Part shown: positions 34,949 through 45,905 of the stretch, in pieces
How positions within the stretch are numbered: position 1 is the stretch's first letter
Layout of the letters: every line of letters starts with the position of its first letter
Assembly (NCBI GenBank): GCA_965153355.1
Contig: OZ231127.1
Coordinates: 80,600,001 to 80,664,000, forward strand
Length of the DNA stretch: 64,000 bases
Direction: 5' to 3'
DNA from: Flaccisagitta enflata
Lineage: Eukaryota > Chaetognatha > Sagittoidea > Aphragmophora
The notes under the pieces: model-generated
Seen by the model: only the letters and a program-made list of their open reading frames with translations
What the model was told of the DNA's origin: nothing
Databases searched by the model: none
Translations under genes and position numbers: made by a program

Positions 34949-35110
34949 AAGGATATAGGTCTGTAGTTGCATGCCTGTTTTTTGTCTCTTCCTGGTTTAG
35001 GCAACATTCTCACCTTTGCTTCTTTCCAAGCTTTTGGAATGACATTTTTTGCGAGACACTGGTTAAGCATATCGACGAAATCGCTGTAAGTTCGGCGGCC
35101 CCGGATCAAA
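34949..35110 (-). CDS. Non-LTR RT, N-terminal fragment (5' truncated)
   Basis: Reads DFVDMLNQCLAKNVIPKAWK then VRMLPKPGRDKKQACNYRPI, the RT 0/1 motifs (P-x-x-W-K-x-A...P-K-P-G-x-D...N-Y-R-P-I-S). It lines up with the fragment ending at 34300 once the inserted element and one AAGG copy are discounted. Upstream coding sequence stops at about 35110, so the LINE is 5' truncated, as is usual for this class. Confidence 0.75.
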
Positions 35111-35626
35111 ACAAACCTGATCGCTAATGTCGCTTACCGTAATGAATTGGAATTTTCGTCTGCATCTCAACATATCTTCAGCATCTGACAAATTTCATCT
35201 TTCTGTAACGACATCGACCCGCTTATTCAGTATCAGAAAGAAACGTAGGTCACAAATTAACAATTAACACCTTACTTACGTACATCGAAGCGCCAATTAA
35301 GATTTCTTTTCCAAATATCAAGGAAAAAGATTACCGACGGCAATATGCTAATTAGCGCAAATGACTATCTCAGTGGAGATTATTTCTAAGTGACAACATC
35401 TTAAAGATCACAAATCCATGATGGTTCAAACTCTTTTTCGGCTGAATCTGAATATGCCGTACATCCACATGAAAAGGATTTTTTAATAAAGAAGTAGATT
35501 TTGTCACTGTTAACATGAATAAGCACAGAATGAATTTATTCTTTTGCGTCGTCAGATGTGGTCTGACACTGAGAATTGTTTTTTTTTTTTGGTTGTTCTC
35601 AATTCCATCACTCTTAGACGAGGAGA

Positions 35627-35863
35627 TCTATGAGGCTGTCGTCAATTTCGTCGGAGAGGTCCACCGATACTATCTGTTCAGACGAGGCGAGTTCAATCAC
35701 AGGCAGCGTTGCCGGCGACGAGGAAGGCAGGAGAGAAGAAGCAGGCAGAGGAATGGGGAGCGAGGAAGAGAGGAAGGAGGAGAAGAAAGAGGAGGAGGCA
35801 ATGGAAGATGAAGAGAACGATTTGAAGATTGAGGAGGAGGTGATGGAGGAGGAGGTGATGGAG
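35627..35863 (+). CDS. Candidate acidic exon, gene unknown
   Basis: Between CATCACTCTTAG and GAG|GTAACG one frame is fully open: RSMRLSSISSERSTDTICSD, ASSITGSVAGDEEG, then a Glu/Lys-rich acidic run ending EEEVMEEEVME. Phase 0 on both sides. The Ser-rich then acidic composition suits a disordered linker. No domain is recognised. It could belong to an unseen (+) gene or be chance from purine-rich sequence. Confidence 0.35.
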
Positions 35864-35918
35864 GTAACGTCTGCGTCAAGCTCATGGGGTCACAGTGGGC
35901 CTAATTGGATACGAGTTT

Positions 35919-36009
35919 AACAAGGTGCGACGTATGGATCGTCGAACGAATGCGTTACCAACAAACCGACCAACGGACAAAGCCAGTTATAGAGGTGCTT
36001 TGTCGCACC
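35919..36009 (+). mobile_element. Hairpin-ended repeat, GGTGC type
   Basis: AACAAGGTGCGACG...GGTGCTTTGTCGCACC (35994-36009). Compared with the 42.2 kb copy it lacks the bases between the two AAGG words near the 5' end. Confidence 0.7.
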
Positions 36010-36012
36010 TAA

Positions 36013-36221
36013 AACAAGGCCGGATACACGGCTACCCCAGTCAAGTGCGGGTGGGCAGGGGCAGTGTTAGAGAAGGTCACCAGAGCATTTGGGCAGGAGC
36101 AGTAGGCTCAAAAAGCTCAGAAACCCCGAAAAAGTAAAAAGGGGACCATCGACCGATGGACCAATGAACCAACGACCGACGGACCGACACAGCGGGGTTT
36201 AGAGTTGTGTAGCACACGACT
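36013..36221 (+). mobile_element. Hairpin-ended repeat, AGTCGCG type, back-to-back insertion
   Basis: Starts AACAAGGCCGGATACACGG directly in the A-run after the previous element. Ends in hairpin AGTTGTGTAGCACACGACT (36203-36221), with changes on both arms that keep most pairs. Confidence 0.75.
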
Positions 36222-37622
36222 AAAAATCCCCGATTGTGGTGATATACATGTTGCACATGGCACATAAGTAGGTAAATTTTAAGAAAGCGAATTGAGGTTG
36301 ACCCTTAAATAAAAAATTTCCCTTCAAAATTTTTTCAAAAATCACTAAAACATTACCATTTTTTTAAATATTTTATATAAATCTTCAGAATTTATAATTT
36401 GAAATTTTTACTCAAGATTCATATTGGTAAAATTTCCGATTGTTTGATAGGTTACGCTTTATATTTTTTCAAAAAACGAAATCTTCATTTTCTGAGCTAC
36501 CGTTTTAACAAAAACAATGGTGGCCTGAAATACAGAAATTTTATTTCTTCATGAAAGTATATATTGTGACCTATCTAATGGTTGGAAATTTTACCAGGAA
36601 TATGAATCTTGAATTAGAATTTAAAAAAAAACATAAATGCTGAAGATTTATATCAAATGTTCAAAAGAATTGAAACATTTTAGTGATCTTTGCCAAAGTC
36701 TCAAGGGAAATTTTTTTTAAAGGTTAACATCAATTCTTCACTGTAAAATATACTTGATAATACAAGTCACTATCATAGGGGATTTTTTTTAACTCGTATC
36801 CAATTAAGGCCCACTGTCGGGTGAGACATTCAGCTGAAAAGTTTCCTTGCGAGTCTTTGCCCAACGCTGCTCTTTAGAATTCGCCGCCGCAAAGTACCGT
36901 GCCGTTTTCTCAAAGGCTTGCTGTTCCTTAGTCCTAGATGCCTGATTGAATCATATACGATTTGGTTTACGTTAGATGGAATGACGCGATTATATTTACC
37001 CTCCAGCGATTATGATTTGTTTATTCATTCATTTATATTCTCATTGGAAAAGCAAAAAAAAAAAAAAAAAAATAAAAAACAACGCGAAAATACATTCATC
37101 TTTTCATTCATCTATTCATAGATACATTCATTCATTCATTCAATTATTAATTACCTTCTTCATTCATTTATTCAATCATTTATGAACATTCCAGTTGTCA
37201 CAGTGTTGCTGGTCCCATTTCTAAAGTCTTGTACAGTGGTATGGTATCATTGACCTTGATGCAATAATTAAATACTTAAAATCCTCCTAGTCTTACGTGG
37301 TTTAGTTAACCGCTTGCAACCAACGCTCAATCCGAAATGCGCCACTTACGGCAGCCGCAAAAACTGCGTGCTTTGTATTTGAGGAGAGCGGGACAATAGA
37401 CGGATTTTCTCGTAAAAACTGCAGATGGTAGAAGACGAGAAAGATGGTCATTTGTACCATAGCCCCAGAATTAAACAGGTGAATCCACCATGAAAGAAAG
37501 AAAGAAAGAAAGAACGAAAGAACAAAAGAACAAAAGAACAAAAGAACAAAAGAACAAAAGAACAAAAGAACGAAAGAGAGAAATAGGTAAATATGTAAAA
37601 CGAAAGAAAGAAAGAAAAAGAA

Positions 37623-39300
37623 ACAGGTCGCTCTAGCGTAATATGGACAGCGGTTCCCATTGCCCCATTGTTAGTCATTGTTATCAACAAAGAATGAGGT
37701 TAATGGGGCAGCGGCTCTGGAGGGGCCGATGACCTATGGTTCTACATAGGGCAATTTATTTTTCTTTCAATAGTACTACCTTTAATTTTTTTTATACTTT
37801 CATTCTACTATCTAAAAAATAGAAATGTTCCCGCACGTTTTGATGCATAGATCCTAAACGATTTAAATAATTTTGAAAAAATTGGTGACCAAATTGAAGC
37901 CCTTCAAATTTCTAAGCGATCTGTGCAAACTGCGTGTCTCTATCTCAATGGGCCTAAAAGTTGTTCCACTTTGAATGAAATTGTTCCTTTTGAAAGTTTC
38001 TTAAAACATGTGCCGCGGATTATAAAGTTAAGAATTAAAAGCAAGAAAAACATACTTCTGGTTGGCCGAACATGATGAAATTTTTACTGTAGTAGGACAA
38101 AGGTTTGTAAACTCTTCACTTGAAATTTTAGCACACTAGGCCGACTAGAAGTATGCTTTTCATATTTTTTATTATGTGTGTGTGTTTTCCGCCTAAATTT
38201 GGCGCATCTATCTGGATTCCTGGTATGTCATCACTTCAAAGTGCCTCAACAAGCTTTACAAATCGCTTCCCTGACAAATGGCGGCCATAATTTAGCTAAA
38301 AGGAGCTCACACCAATAATTGATAGGTTTGTGATTGACTGGTATTTGTTAATGAGTCAATAAATTGATTGAATTCAGAGGTGGGAACATTTCTATTTTTT
38401 AGATAGTACTGAGAAGGCCTAAGAAGGCTGAATTGTGGTCTTGAAGAGCTGATTTGAACTCAGAGTACTGAGATGCTAATTTGAGGTCTACAAGCTACAA
38501 GAGCTGATTTGAGGCCTGGGAGGGCTGATTTAGGTACTTAGAAGGCTGATTTGAGATCTGGAAGACCTGATTTGAGGTCTGGAAAAGCCAATCCGAGGCC
38601 AGAGAGGGCTGATTTTAGGCCTAAGACGGCTAATTTGAGGCCTGAGAGGGCTGATTTCAGGCCTAAGAAGGCTGATCTTAAGTCTGGTAGGGCTGATTTG
38701 AACTATGACAGTGCTTATTTCAGGCCTGATAGGGCTAATATGATAAGGCTAATATGATAAGGCTAATATGATAAGGCTAAAATGATAAGGCTAATATGAG
38801 GTCTACAAGAGCTAATTTGAGGCCTGAGAGGGCTGGTTTCAGGCCTGAGAGGGGTGATTTGAGGTCTGGAAGAGCTGATTTGAGGCCTGAGAGGATCAAT
38901 CTCAGGCCTACAAAGGCTGCTGTGAGGTCTGGAAGAGCTGATTTGAGGCCTGAGAGGGCCAATTACAGGCCTGAGTAGGTTGATTTGAGGTCTGCATGAG
39001 TTAATTAGAGGCCTGAGAGGATTAGCTTCAGGCCTGAGTAGGCTGATTTGAGGTCTGGATGAGTTGATTTGAGGCCTGAGAGGGCTGGTTTCAGGCCTGA
39101 GGAAGCTAATTTGAGGTCTGGAAGAGCTGATATGAGGCCTGAGTAGGCTGATTTCAGGCCTTAACGGACCGGATTCAGGCCTGAGAGGGTGGATTTGAGG
39201 CTCAGAATAGCTGGGGGGGGGGATGACACATCAAGATGGAGAAACGAAATTGCCCTATGTGGAATCAAAGGTCATCGGCCCCTCCGGGGCCGCTGCCCAA
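37623..39300. mobile_element. Minisatellite foldback element interrupted by a MITE
   Basis: Left arm 37623-37760 (GGTCGCTCTAGCGTAATATG...GGGCCGATGACCTATGGTTC) and right end 39235-39300 (CATAGG-type: CCCTATGTGGAATCAAAGGT, CGGCCCCTCCGGGGCCGCTG). Between them an array of GGCCTGAGAGGGCTGATTTGA (38410-39190) and the TA-flanked MITE. Confidence 0.65.
37808..38406. mobile_element. TA-flanked MITE, CTATCTAAAAAATAG ends
   Basis: CTATCTAAAAAATAGAAATG then TTCCC at the left and its inverted copy at the right (about 25 bp), TA at 37806-37807 and 38407-38408. It interrupts a foldback element that spans about 37623-39300. Confidence 0.8.
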
Positions 39301-39318
39301 AAAAGAAACAAGAAACAG

Positions 39319-39440
39319 AACAAGGCCTAGTGGGCCAATAAAGTGCGCCAGGTGGATTGTCAAATGAATGCGTTACCCGACCAACCGACCAACTGACCAA
39401 CCGACGGACAAAGCCTATTATATAGGTGCTTTGGCGCACC
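39319..39440 (+). mobile_element. Hairpin-ended repeat, GGTGC type
   Basis: AACAAGGCCTAGTGGGCC, inner AGTGCGCCAGG, (ACCG)n, CCTATTATATA, hairpin GGTGCTTTGGCGCACC. The inner motif GTGCGCC matches this copy's GGCGCAC, not the GTCGCAC of other copies. Confidence 0.75.
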
Positions 39441-39509
39441 TATAAAAAGAAAAAAAGAAAAAAGAATTAAAAAAGAAAACGTTTCATTGGAAATTAAATC
39501 TTAATAGCA

Positions 39510-40190
39510 GCCCAAAGGCAGTAAGTGGTCAGCGGTACCCGTGCCCTGCTTGAGTAGTGTGTGATTTAGGTTGAGGGGGAGCAGGGCAGCGGCCCCGAAG
39601 GGGACGAAGTCCTGTAGAACACAGGGAAAATCTGTCCGTCCGTCCGTCCATTCATCCGTCCGTCCATCCATTTGTCCCCCCCTGCCCCATCTTCAGGGTT
39701 TCGTCTCCTTTGGAGCCTATTCTGACCCAAATTATGCTAGATAGCCCAAATCCAAGCAATATGGCCCAAATCTAAGCAAAATGGCCCAAATCCAAGCATA
39801 ATGGCCCAAATCCAAGCAAAATGGCCCAAATCTGGTCAGAATCTAGGTATCGGAGGCACCAATATGGGTCAAAATGGCCAATATGATGGACCCCAGGACA
39901 GAATTGGGGTTTTCTGGCAAGATTTAGGCCATTTTGCTTGAATTTGGGCCATTATGCTTGGATTTGGGCCATTTTGCTTAGATTTGGGCCATATTGCTTG
40001 GATTTGGGCTATCTAGCATAATTTGGGTCAGAATAGGCCCCAAAGGAGACGAAGCCCTAAGGATGGGGCAGGGGGGGACGGATGGATGGATGGACGGACG
40101 GACGGACGTACATACATACGTACGGACGGATTCCCCCTGTGTTCTACAGGACTTCGTTCCTTATCGGGGCCGCTGCCCAAAAAAGAATCG
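39510..40190. mobile_element. Symmetric minisatellite foldback element
   Basis: Arms of about 270 bp. Left: CCTGTAGAACACAGGG, (GTCC)n, CCCCTGCCCCATCTTCAGGG, GGGTTTCGTCTCC, then GGCCCAAATCCAAGCAAAAT units. Right: the same units inverted, GGAGACGAAGCCCTAAGGAT, (GGAC)n, CCCTGTGTTCTACAGGACTT. Unit order is mirrored about a spacer near 39840-39925. Confidence 0.82.
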
Positions 40191-40479
40191 ATTGATATGG
40201 CTATATTGGTTAGTTACGGTATTTTAAAATGAAGGTCATCGATCAGTATTTTCATTGTTTTAGTGCCGTTGATGCCAAAAAGCAGCGATACCAACTGACC
40301 GACTGACCTAACAAGTGATCAATGGACCAACCCACTCACTGTCCCGCAAATCGGTAAAGCAACCACCTGAGCAGCTGACGTTATTATAACTCGGTAGCAG
40401 AGCACGCGACTAAATGAAACTCTCAATCAAGCAGCTTTCTTACCATCTCAAGCTGCTATTCCACCTCTTAAACATGGTC

Positions 40480-40625
40480 AGTAGTCTTGTGGCAGATGAT
40501 TTCGTACTCGATGTAGTCGTACCCGATGAAGTCGTACCAATGAATTTGTATCCAATGAACTGGTTCCCAGTGAACTTGTTCTTGTGGAAATCGTGGCCGG
40601 TGAACACGTTCCCAATTAACTTGTC
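40480..40625. repeat. Degenerate 15-bp tandem repeat, open on both strands
   Basis: About nine units near AATGAACTGGTTCCC. On (+) a 119-codon frame (40414-40773) reads VPMNL/YPMNW/FPVNL pentads; on (-) a frame reads NVFTG, NKFTG, NQFIG, YKFIG, a pentapeptide-repeat-like pattern. Neither frame has clear splice or start evidence. It may be a coding exon fragment or a plain minisatellite. Confidence 0.45.
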
Positions 40626-41182
40626 ATCTGTGCACGTGGAGACGCGACGGCGAGGATGTAGACGGCGATGTGGCGACGTAAAGGGCGAAGTTGTAGACGG
40701 CAAACGCGTAGACGGTGTCCTGAGAAGATTCCTTCCAACCTTGACATCAACCTCAGTCAAATCGGATGTTTGAGGATGGCAGCGTCGAAACCAGATGTTC
40801 CTCATCTTCATGTTCCAAACCCATGAGCTTCTCTTCAATCGCCGAGCATGTCAAGTCTGGCCACAGATTGCTTATTGTTTAGGAGTGTACTATATACCTT
40901 TTTTTAACAAGGGGAACCCGTAAGATGACTGAATAAGTACTTAGGTTCAACAGTCTATAGATAGCCCAATGAGCTAAGCCGCTTGAACGAAAAAATATCA
41001 ACCTACCGATCATTTTCTTTGTTGTTCCATGAAGCGTTGTCTTTATACGAAACAAAAACCAACTTAGCTTTGATTTTCTCTCGCGTGTTGGTAATTTATT
41101 TTTGCAACTTATTGTCAAAATGCGTTTTGGTCGGCTAACTTCTTCCCGACTCATACACGGTAAACTAGTTTCTTAGACTCAG

Positions 41183-41425
41183 CTAGTATACAGGTGTTTG
41201 GTCCATATGCATAATATCGCAGAGAACTTGTTTTGTGTTTGGCGAGCAGAGCTTCAAGAGGCCATAGCTAATTTGGTCTTCACCTGGGGCAGAATTGGCT
41301 TTAGTTTCACTTAGGAGCTTTTCAAACTGTGGAATATATATCTTTCTAATAGAGCTTTCGTCAGTCACTTTTTCTTCCTTAGAGATCTCTTCGTCCACTT
41401 TTTGTTTGAAGTCATGATCAAACAT
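41183..41425 (-). pseudogene. Second non-LTR RT fragment
   Basis: Minus-strand reading FEKLLSETKANSAPGEDQIS then YGLLKLCSPNTKQVL contains the pre-RT motif K-x-x-x-A-P-G-x-D-x-I-x-Y...L-L-K. It ends abruptly near 41190. It does not overlap the fragment at 34949, so it is either a separate 5' truncated copy or a distant piece of the same family. Confidence 0.6.
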
Positions 41426-42111
41426 AGCGTTGTTGGGAGTTTGATGGACAGAGTGCAGATATCTGGCAAACTCATCACACTTTTCTTTATTGTTGCTGGT
41501 GGTCCTTCCTTCCTTCCTTCCATCCTTCCTTTCTTGTTTCCTTCATTCCCTTCTTCATTCTTCCCCTCCTTCCTTGTTTACTTCAATCCTTCCTTCCTTC
41601 CCTCCCTCCTTCCCTCCTTCCTTCCTTCCTTCCTTCCTTCCACCTTTCCTTTCACAGAACTATCGATAAAGTCATAATATAATCAATAATGATTGCCATT
41701 TCTGTAGCACGCATTGTAAATGTGGCATGGGTGACCTATGATACCAAATCAAATCAAATTACGATTTCAAATTAATCCATTCGCACCCAAGACTTCCTCT
41801 GGAATTCCATGGTTACGCCGTTTGTCATTTTCATCGTCGTTGTCGTCATTGTGTTCGACTAAGTGGCACTTGGCAATGATCCCGCTTCTTCCTCTTCCTC
41901 CTCCTCCTCCTCATCCTCCTCCTCCTCCTCTCTTTTCCGGCTCCCTCTTTTCACCCCCCCACAAGCAAATTAAGTGAAAATTGCCTTTGGCTGAATTATC
42001 TTCCTTTTGAATCCCCCACCCCCCCTTGGAAATGTGTCGATTTAGTCTTGATAAGAAGAGCTAACAAGGATACAATTAAATGAGGATAGAACGTGGTTGG
42101 AATGAGAATTA

Positions 42112-42201
<90 letters not shown>

Positions 42202-42211
42202 GCGGTAGAAA

Positions 42212-42343
42212 AACAAGGCCAAGTAGGCCAATAAGGTGCGACGTGTGGATCGTCAACCGAATGTGTTACCAACCAACCGACGACCGACCTACCAACCAAC
42301 CAACCAACGGACACAGCCACATATAGAGGTGCTTTGTCGCACC
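42212..42343 (+). mobile_element. Hairpin-ended repeat, GGTGC type
   Basis: AACAAGGCCAAGTAGGCC, inner GGTGCGACG, (ACCA/ACCG)n, CACATATAG, hairpin GGTGCTTTGTCGCACC and A's. Preceded by a (GA)n tract. Confidence 0.78.
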
Positions 42344-42356
42344 AAAAAACACTATA

Positions 42357-42543
42357 CAGTTGAACCCCATTGGACCCGCCACCAACGGAATTCCGCCTAT
42401 AACAGATGCAAATTCATAGTCCCTTTAAGTTATTTTCCTTCATTTCCTCTGTTGGCAATAAAAGAAGCCCCCTTATGACCAAAGAAAATTGGTATTCCCC
42501 TGAAAATCCCCCCTGAAATTCCGTTAGAGCGGGGTTCAACTGT
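42357..42543. mobile_element. pogo/Tigger-like MITE
   Basis: Ends CAGTTGAACCCC and GGGGTTCAACTG with inner CGGAATTCCG/CGGAATTT; flanking TA. Related remnants: 6658-6820 (CAGTTAAATCCC), 43328-43503 (CAGTTAAACCCCGCTATAAG), 45102-45277 (CAGTTGAACCC). The CAGT...ACCCCGCTATAA ends are typical of pogo-type elements. Confidence 0.65.
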
Positions 42544-42744
42544 AGGCTCACGCACATGTGTTGGATCGATTGAAGGAAAGTGTAGTGTAAACACCATGTA
42601 AACTGTCACACCATGTACACGCCATGCGGTACTGTTTCAATTAACGGGTACGAGGGGCTAGGAACAGGGATGCTGAGAACGATAAAATCATACCTCATCA
42701 TGTCACGTGTATCTCGTCCTGAACATAAAGACAATTGGGACCGT

Positions 42745-42812
<68 letters not shown>

Positions 42813-43188
42813 CAAGTAGCTCATATCCATATTCCACTTTTTGCTTCCTCTCTGATTTCCTCTCCGAGCCTCAAACCAGTCGTTTGTTTGTTCTTTTCAA
42901 TCTCGTCACGTTTTGACCAGAAAACCGGTTTTCCATAAGGATGGATCAGCGGTGATACGTTTCTTATTTGCATAATGCTGAATACTTTCTCATATCACTC
43001 TTGAAATCTTAAAAGTTAAGGTATTTGATCTTTTTCTCAATTTTCTTCTTTTCGAGACTCGCAATTCTTGATTTTAGAAGATAAAGATATCGTGTTGGAT
43101 CCCCTTTGCGGAATGAATCATTATATTCAAATGCTTATAAGAAATTTTCGATGATTACAATAAATACATATGGATCATTTTCCACTAG

Positions 43189-43305
43189 GAGCATCGCAAG
43201 AATACTTTCTGTTCAGTTCGGTTGAACGATGAAGTTTTTGCACGGAGATTCATGGGTCCCTCTCGCCCTGTTTGCAATCTCTCTTTAATTACTCGTGATG
43301 GCTGG
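43189..43305 (+). CDS. Candidate internal exon, gene unknown
   Basis: A 39-codon open segment with good splice sites: acceptor ATTTTCCACTAG, donor TGG|GTGAGT. Reads EHRKNTFCSVRLNDEVFARR then FMGPSRPVCNLSLITRDGW, which has normal protein composition unlike the surrounding repeats. A possible terminal exon follows at 43774 (acceptor TTCTTGACAG) with a stop after about 17 codons. No family recognised. Confidence 0.4.
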
Positions 43306-44780
43306 GTGAGTGCCTGAGTGGGCACGACAGTTAAACCCCGCTATAAGGGATCCGAGAGTATCGAAATCCGCTTATAACGGACCTAAAAATTTGGTCCCTT
43401 TATGGAAATTTCTTTTAATCTCTTTGTGGACAATAATGGAAATCCGCCTCACGTGGATACAATTTATTGGTCCCTTGACATCCGATATTGCGGGGAGCTT
43501 CATTAAGCATCTGGGTGATTAACTCAAGAGTTTCATCGCTACTCAATATTCAGCTATCAAAATATTCATCAAGTTGCATTTCATCATATGTTTGTGTTGT
43601 TGTTTTGTTCGATGTTATCATGTTGTAGTAGTTATCGTTGTTGTCGTGGGTTTTTTGTTTTTCGTCTTGGTTTTTGGGTTGTCTTTGTCGCTGTCATTGC
43701 TGATGCTTGTTGCGCCTTGAGGCTTATGTAAATAGCGCCAACCAATTTGAAATTTCTCTTCTTTTCTTGACAGAGTAAATCCAGAAGGTCAAGAGTTCAA
43801 CCACTTCATAGCCTCAAAGGGAGATAGAAAACGGGAATAAAGAAAAGAAATATCCAAGGAAAAACATCGACCAAACACACATAAAATCTAATATATTTAC
43901 GGCAGCTTCTCATATGGGCAGCCTACATTTGACCCTTTCTCATTATTTCACTAGAAATGTTATAATGGCAAAAGAAAAAATCAACTTTCTTTTTGTAGTC
44001 CTTGAAGTTGATTCCTTAGACCTCCAAACTGCTAAAAACAAAAAAGACTGGGTGATGAAGTGAAATGTAGATGGATAACTTGACAGACAGACCGATGGGC
44101 AGACAGACAGATGAGCCAAATAATTTGTGAAGAATTTGACTAGAAACGAGGTTGTAGGATGAGCTTCGGAAAAAAAAGGATGAATTAAGCAAGACGTGGT
44201 TCAGAAATCCAAGCTCAAGATAGTCAGGATTTCGTCAAATGACGGCGTCCATATGACAAAATGGATAAAATGGCATATTTTGAGATCAATTTGTGGAATT
44301 ACAACAATGGCTTAAATATTTCGAGATCAATTTGGGGAATTTACAACAATGGGAGGTCCCGATGGGGGATGAAATAGCTACGATGGGACCTGACGTATAT
44401 GCTGATAAGATGACTATGGTCGAATATGATGGCTCTGCTGAGATAAAGCGGCTAGGGTGGGGTAAATATGATGTCATGGCAGGAACAAAATGTCTGGGCT
44501 GCATACTGGACGCTGATTGAAAAAAAAAGGTGACATTGTTGAAAATTCTGGGTGGGATATGGTTGTAAGGATGTGGCCTGGGTGCTTTAACAGGAAGAGG
44601 TTGCAAGGGGGGTGGGGGCATGGGGACAGGGTTGCTGGAACGGGGTTGCAGGAACGGGATGAGTTAACTTGAAAGGAGGTAAGTTTCAAGAATGATGGAT
44701 TCTTATATCCAATTGCCTTTTCGTGGAGTAACCGAGTGAATCGCAGATGAAATGTTGCGTAAAGAGAAGACGTTGAGAAA

Positions 44781-45026
44781 ACAAGGCCGGATACACGGCT
44801 ACCCTAGTCGCGTGCGGGTGGGCAGGGGCAATATTTGAGGTCAGTGGAGCATTTGGGCAGGAGCAGTAGAGCCAAAACCCCTATTAACGCCGAAAAAGTA
44901 AAGTGTGACGGACCGACGGACGGACCAACCGACCAACCGACCGACCGACCGACCGACCGACCGACCGACCGACCGACCGACCGACCGACCGACATAGCGG
45001 GGTGTAGAGTCGCGTAGCACGCGACT
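44781..45026 (+). mobile_element. Hairpin-ended repeat, AGTCGCG type, complete copy
   Basis: The clearest full copy. ACAAGGCCGGATACACGGCT, CCCTAGTCGCGTGCGGGTGG, body GGCAATATTTGAGG...CGCCGAAAAAGTAAAG, (GACC)n, GACATAGCGGGGTGTAG, hairpin AGTCGCGTAGCACGCGACT, AAAAAA. The inner AGTCGCGTGC is the reverse complement of the terminal GCACGCGACT. No coding capacity. Confidence 0.85.
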
Positions 45027-45464
45027 AAAAAACGGAAAGGGAACGCGGCCGCGTGTGGCTCACTTTTGTAAAGAACAGTTGTGAAAAAAAAAATTTGATA
45101 CAGTTGAACCCGGCAGCAATGGATGTCCAGTAAAGCATAAAGCTTATTTGCTACAAGTGGATATCTGTTATTGCCAAGATGAAAAATGAAAGAAATTGAT
45201 AGTGTAGAGACCAAATATTTTTGTTCATGATTAACAGATCTATCACTTTTGGATGCGTTATAGCGGGATGTAACCGTATTAATGAATGCAAGTAATGGAA
45301 TGACTGAATATCCAACAGGCTGACCAACTGACATATCGACCGAAAAAAAATCTCATATAAAAGTCACGTGTGAGTTGCATAAAAGATGGAAGGAAACAAG
45401 GCCAAGTAGGTCAACAATGTGTCCTCTATGAATGAACGTTTTTTTTTTTGCAAACAAACATTGT

Positions 45465-45905
45465 TTTTAATGAATAAATGAATGAGTGAATGAATGAATG
45501 AATGAATGAATGAATGAATGAATGAATGAATGAATGAATGAATGAATGAATGAATGAATGAATGAATGAGTGAATAAATGAATGAATGCACGCATGAATG
45601 AAGAAAGGAAAGAAGAAATAAATGAATGAATGAATGAATGAATGAATGAATGAATGAATGAATGAATGAATGAATTAATGAATAAATGAATGAGTGGATG
45701 AATGAATGAATGAATGAATGAATGAATGAATGAATGAATGAATAAATGAATGAATGAATGAATGAATGAATGAATGAATGAATGAAGAAAGGAAAGAATG
45801 AATGAATGAATGAATGAATGAATGAATGAATGAATGAATGAATGCATGAATGAATGAATGAATGAATGAATGAATGAATGAATGAATGAATGAATGAATG
45901 AGAGA
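45465..45905. repeat. (GAAT)n microsatellite
   Basis: TGAA/GAAT repeats with occasional variants; another tract at 59385-59625 and 59758-59815. Long Ser/Phe/Ile/His frames here are artefacts. Confidence 0.9.

Larger units (their letters stand above)
35890..36823. mobile_element. TIR element hosting nested repeats
   Basis: Left end ACAGTGGGCC then TAATTGGATACGAGTT (from 35891); right end AACTCGTATCCAATTA then GGCCCACTGT (to 36822), an inverted match of about 27 bp. Inside are two hairpin-family elements (35919-36221) and a long AT-rich inverted repeat (about 36290-36745). Target duplication not clear. Confidence 0.6.

Noticed and set aside
43081-43170. EDKDIVLDPLCGMN resembling a methyltransferase motif
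   Set aside because: Short, lacks the following GxG residues, stop soon after, no other methyltransferase motifs nearby.
44804-45334. 176-residue frame on (-) with SVGRSVGRSVG
   Set aside because: It is the GACC repeat of a hairpin element plus flanks.
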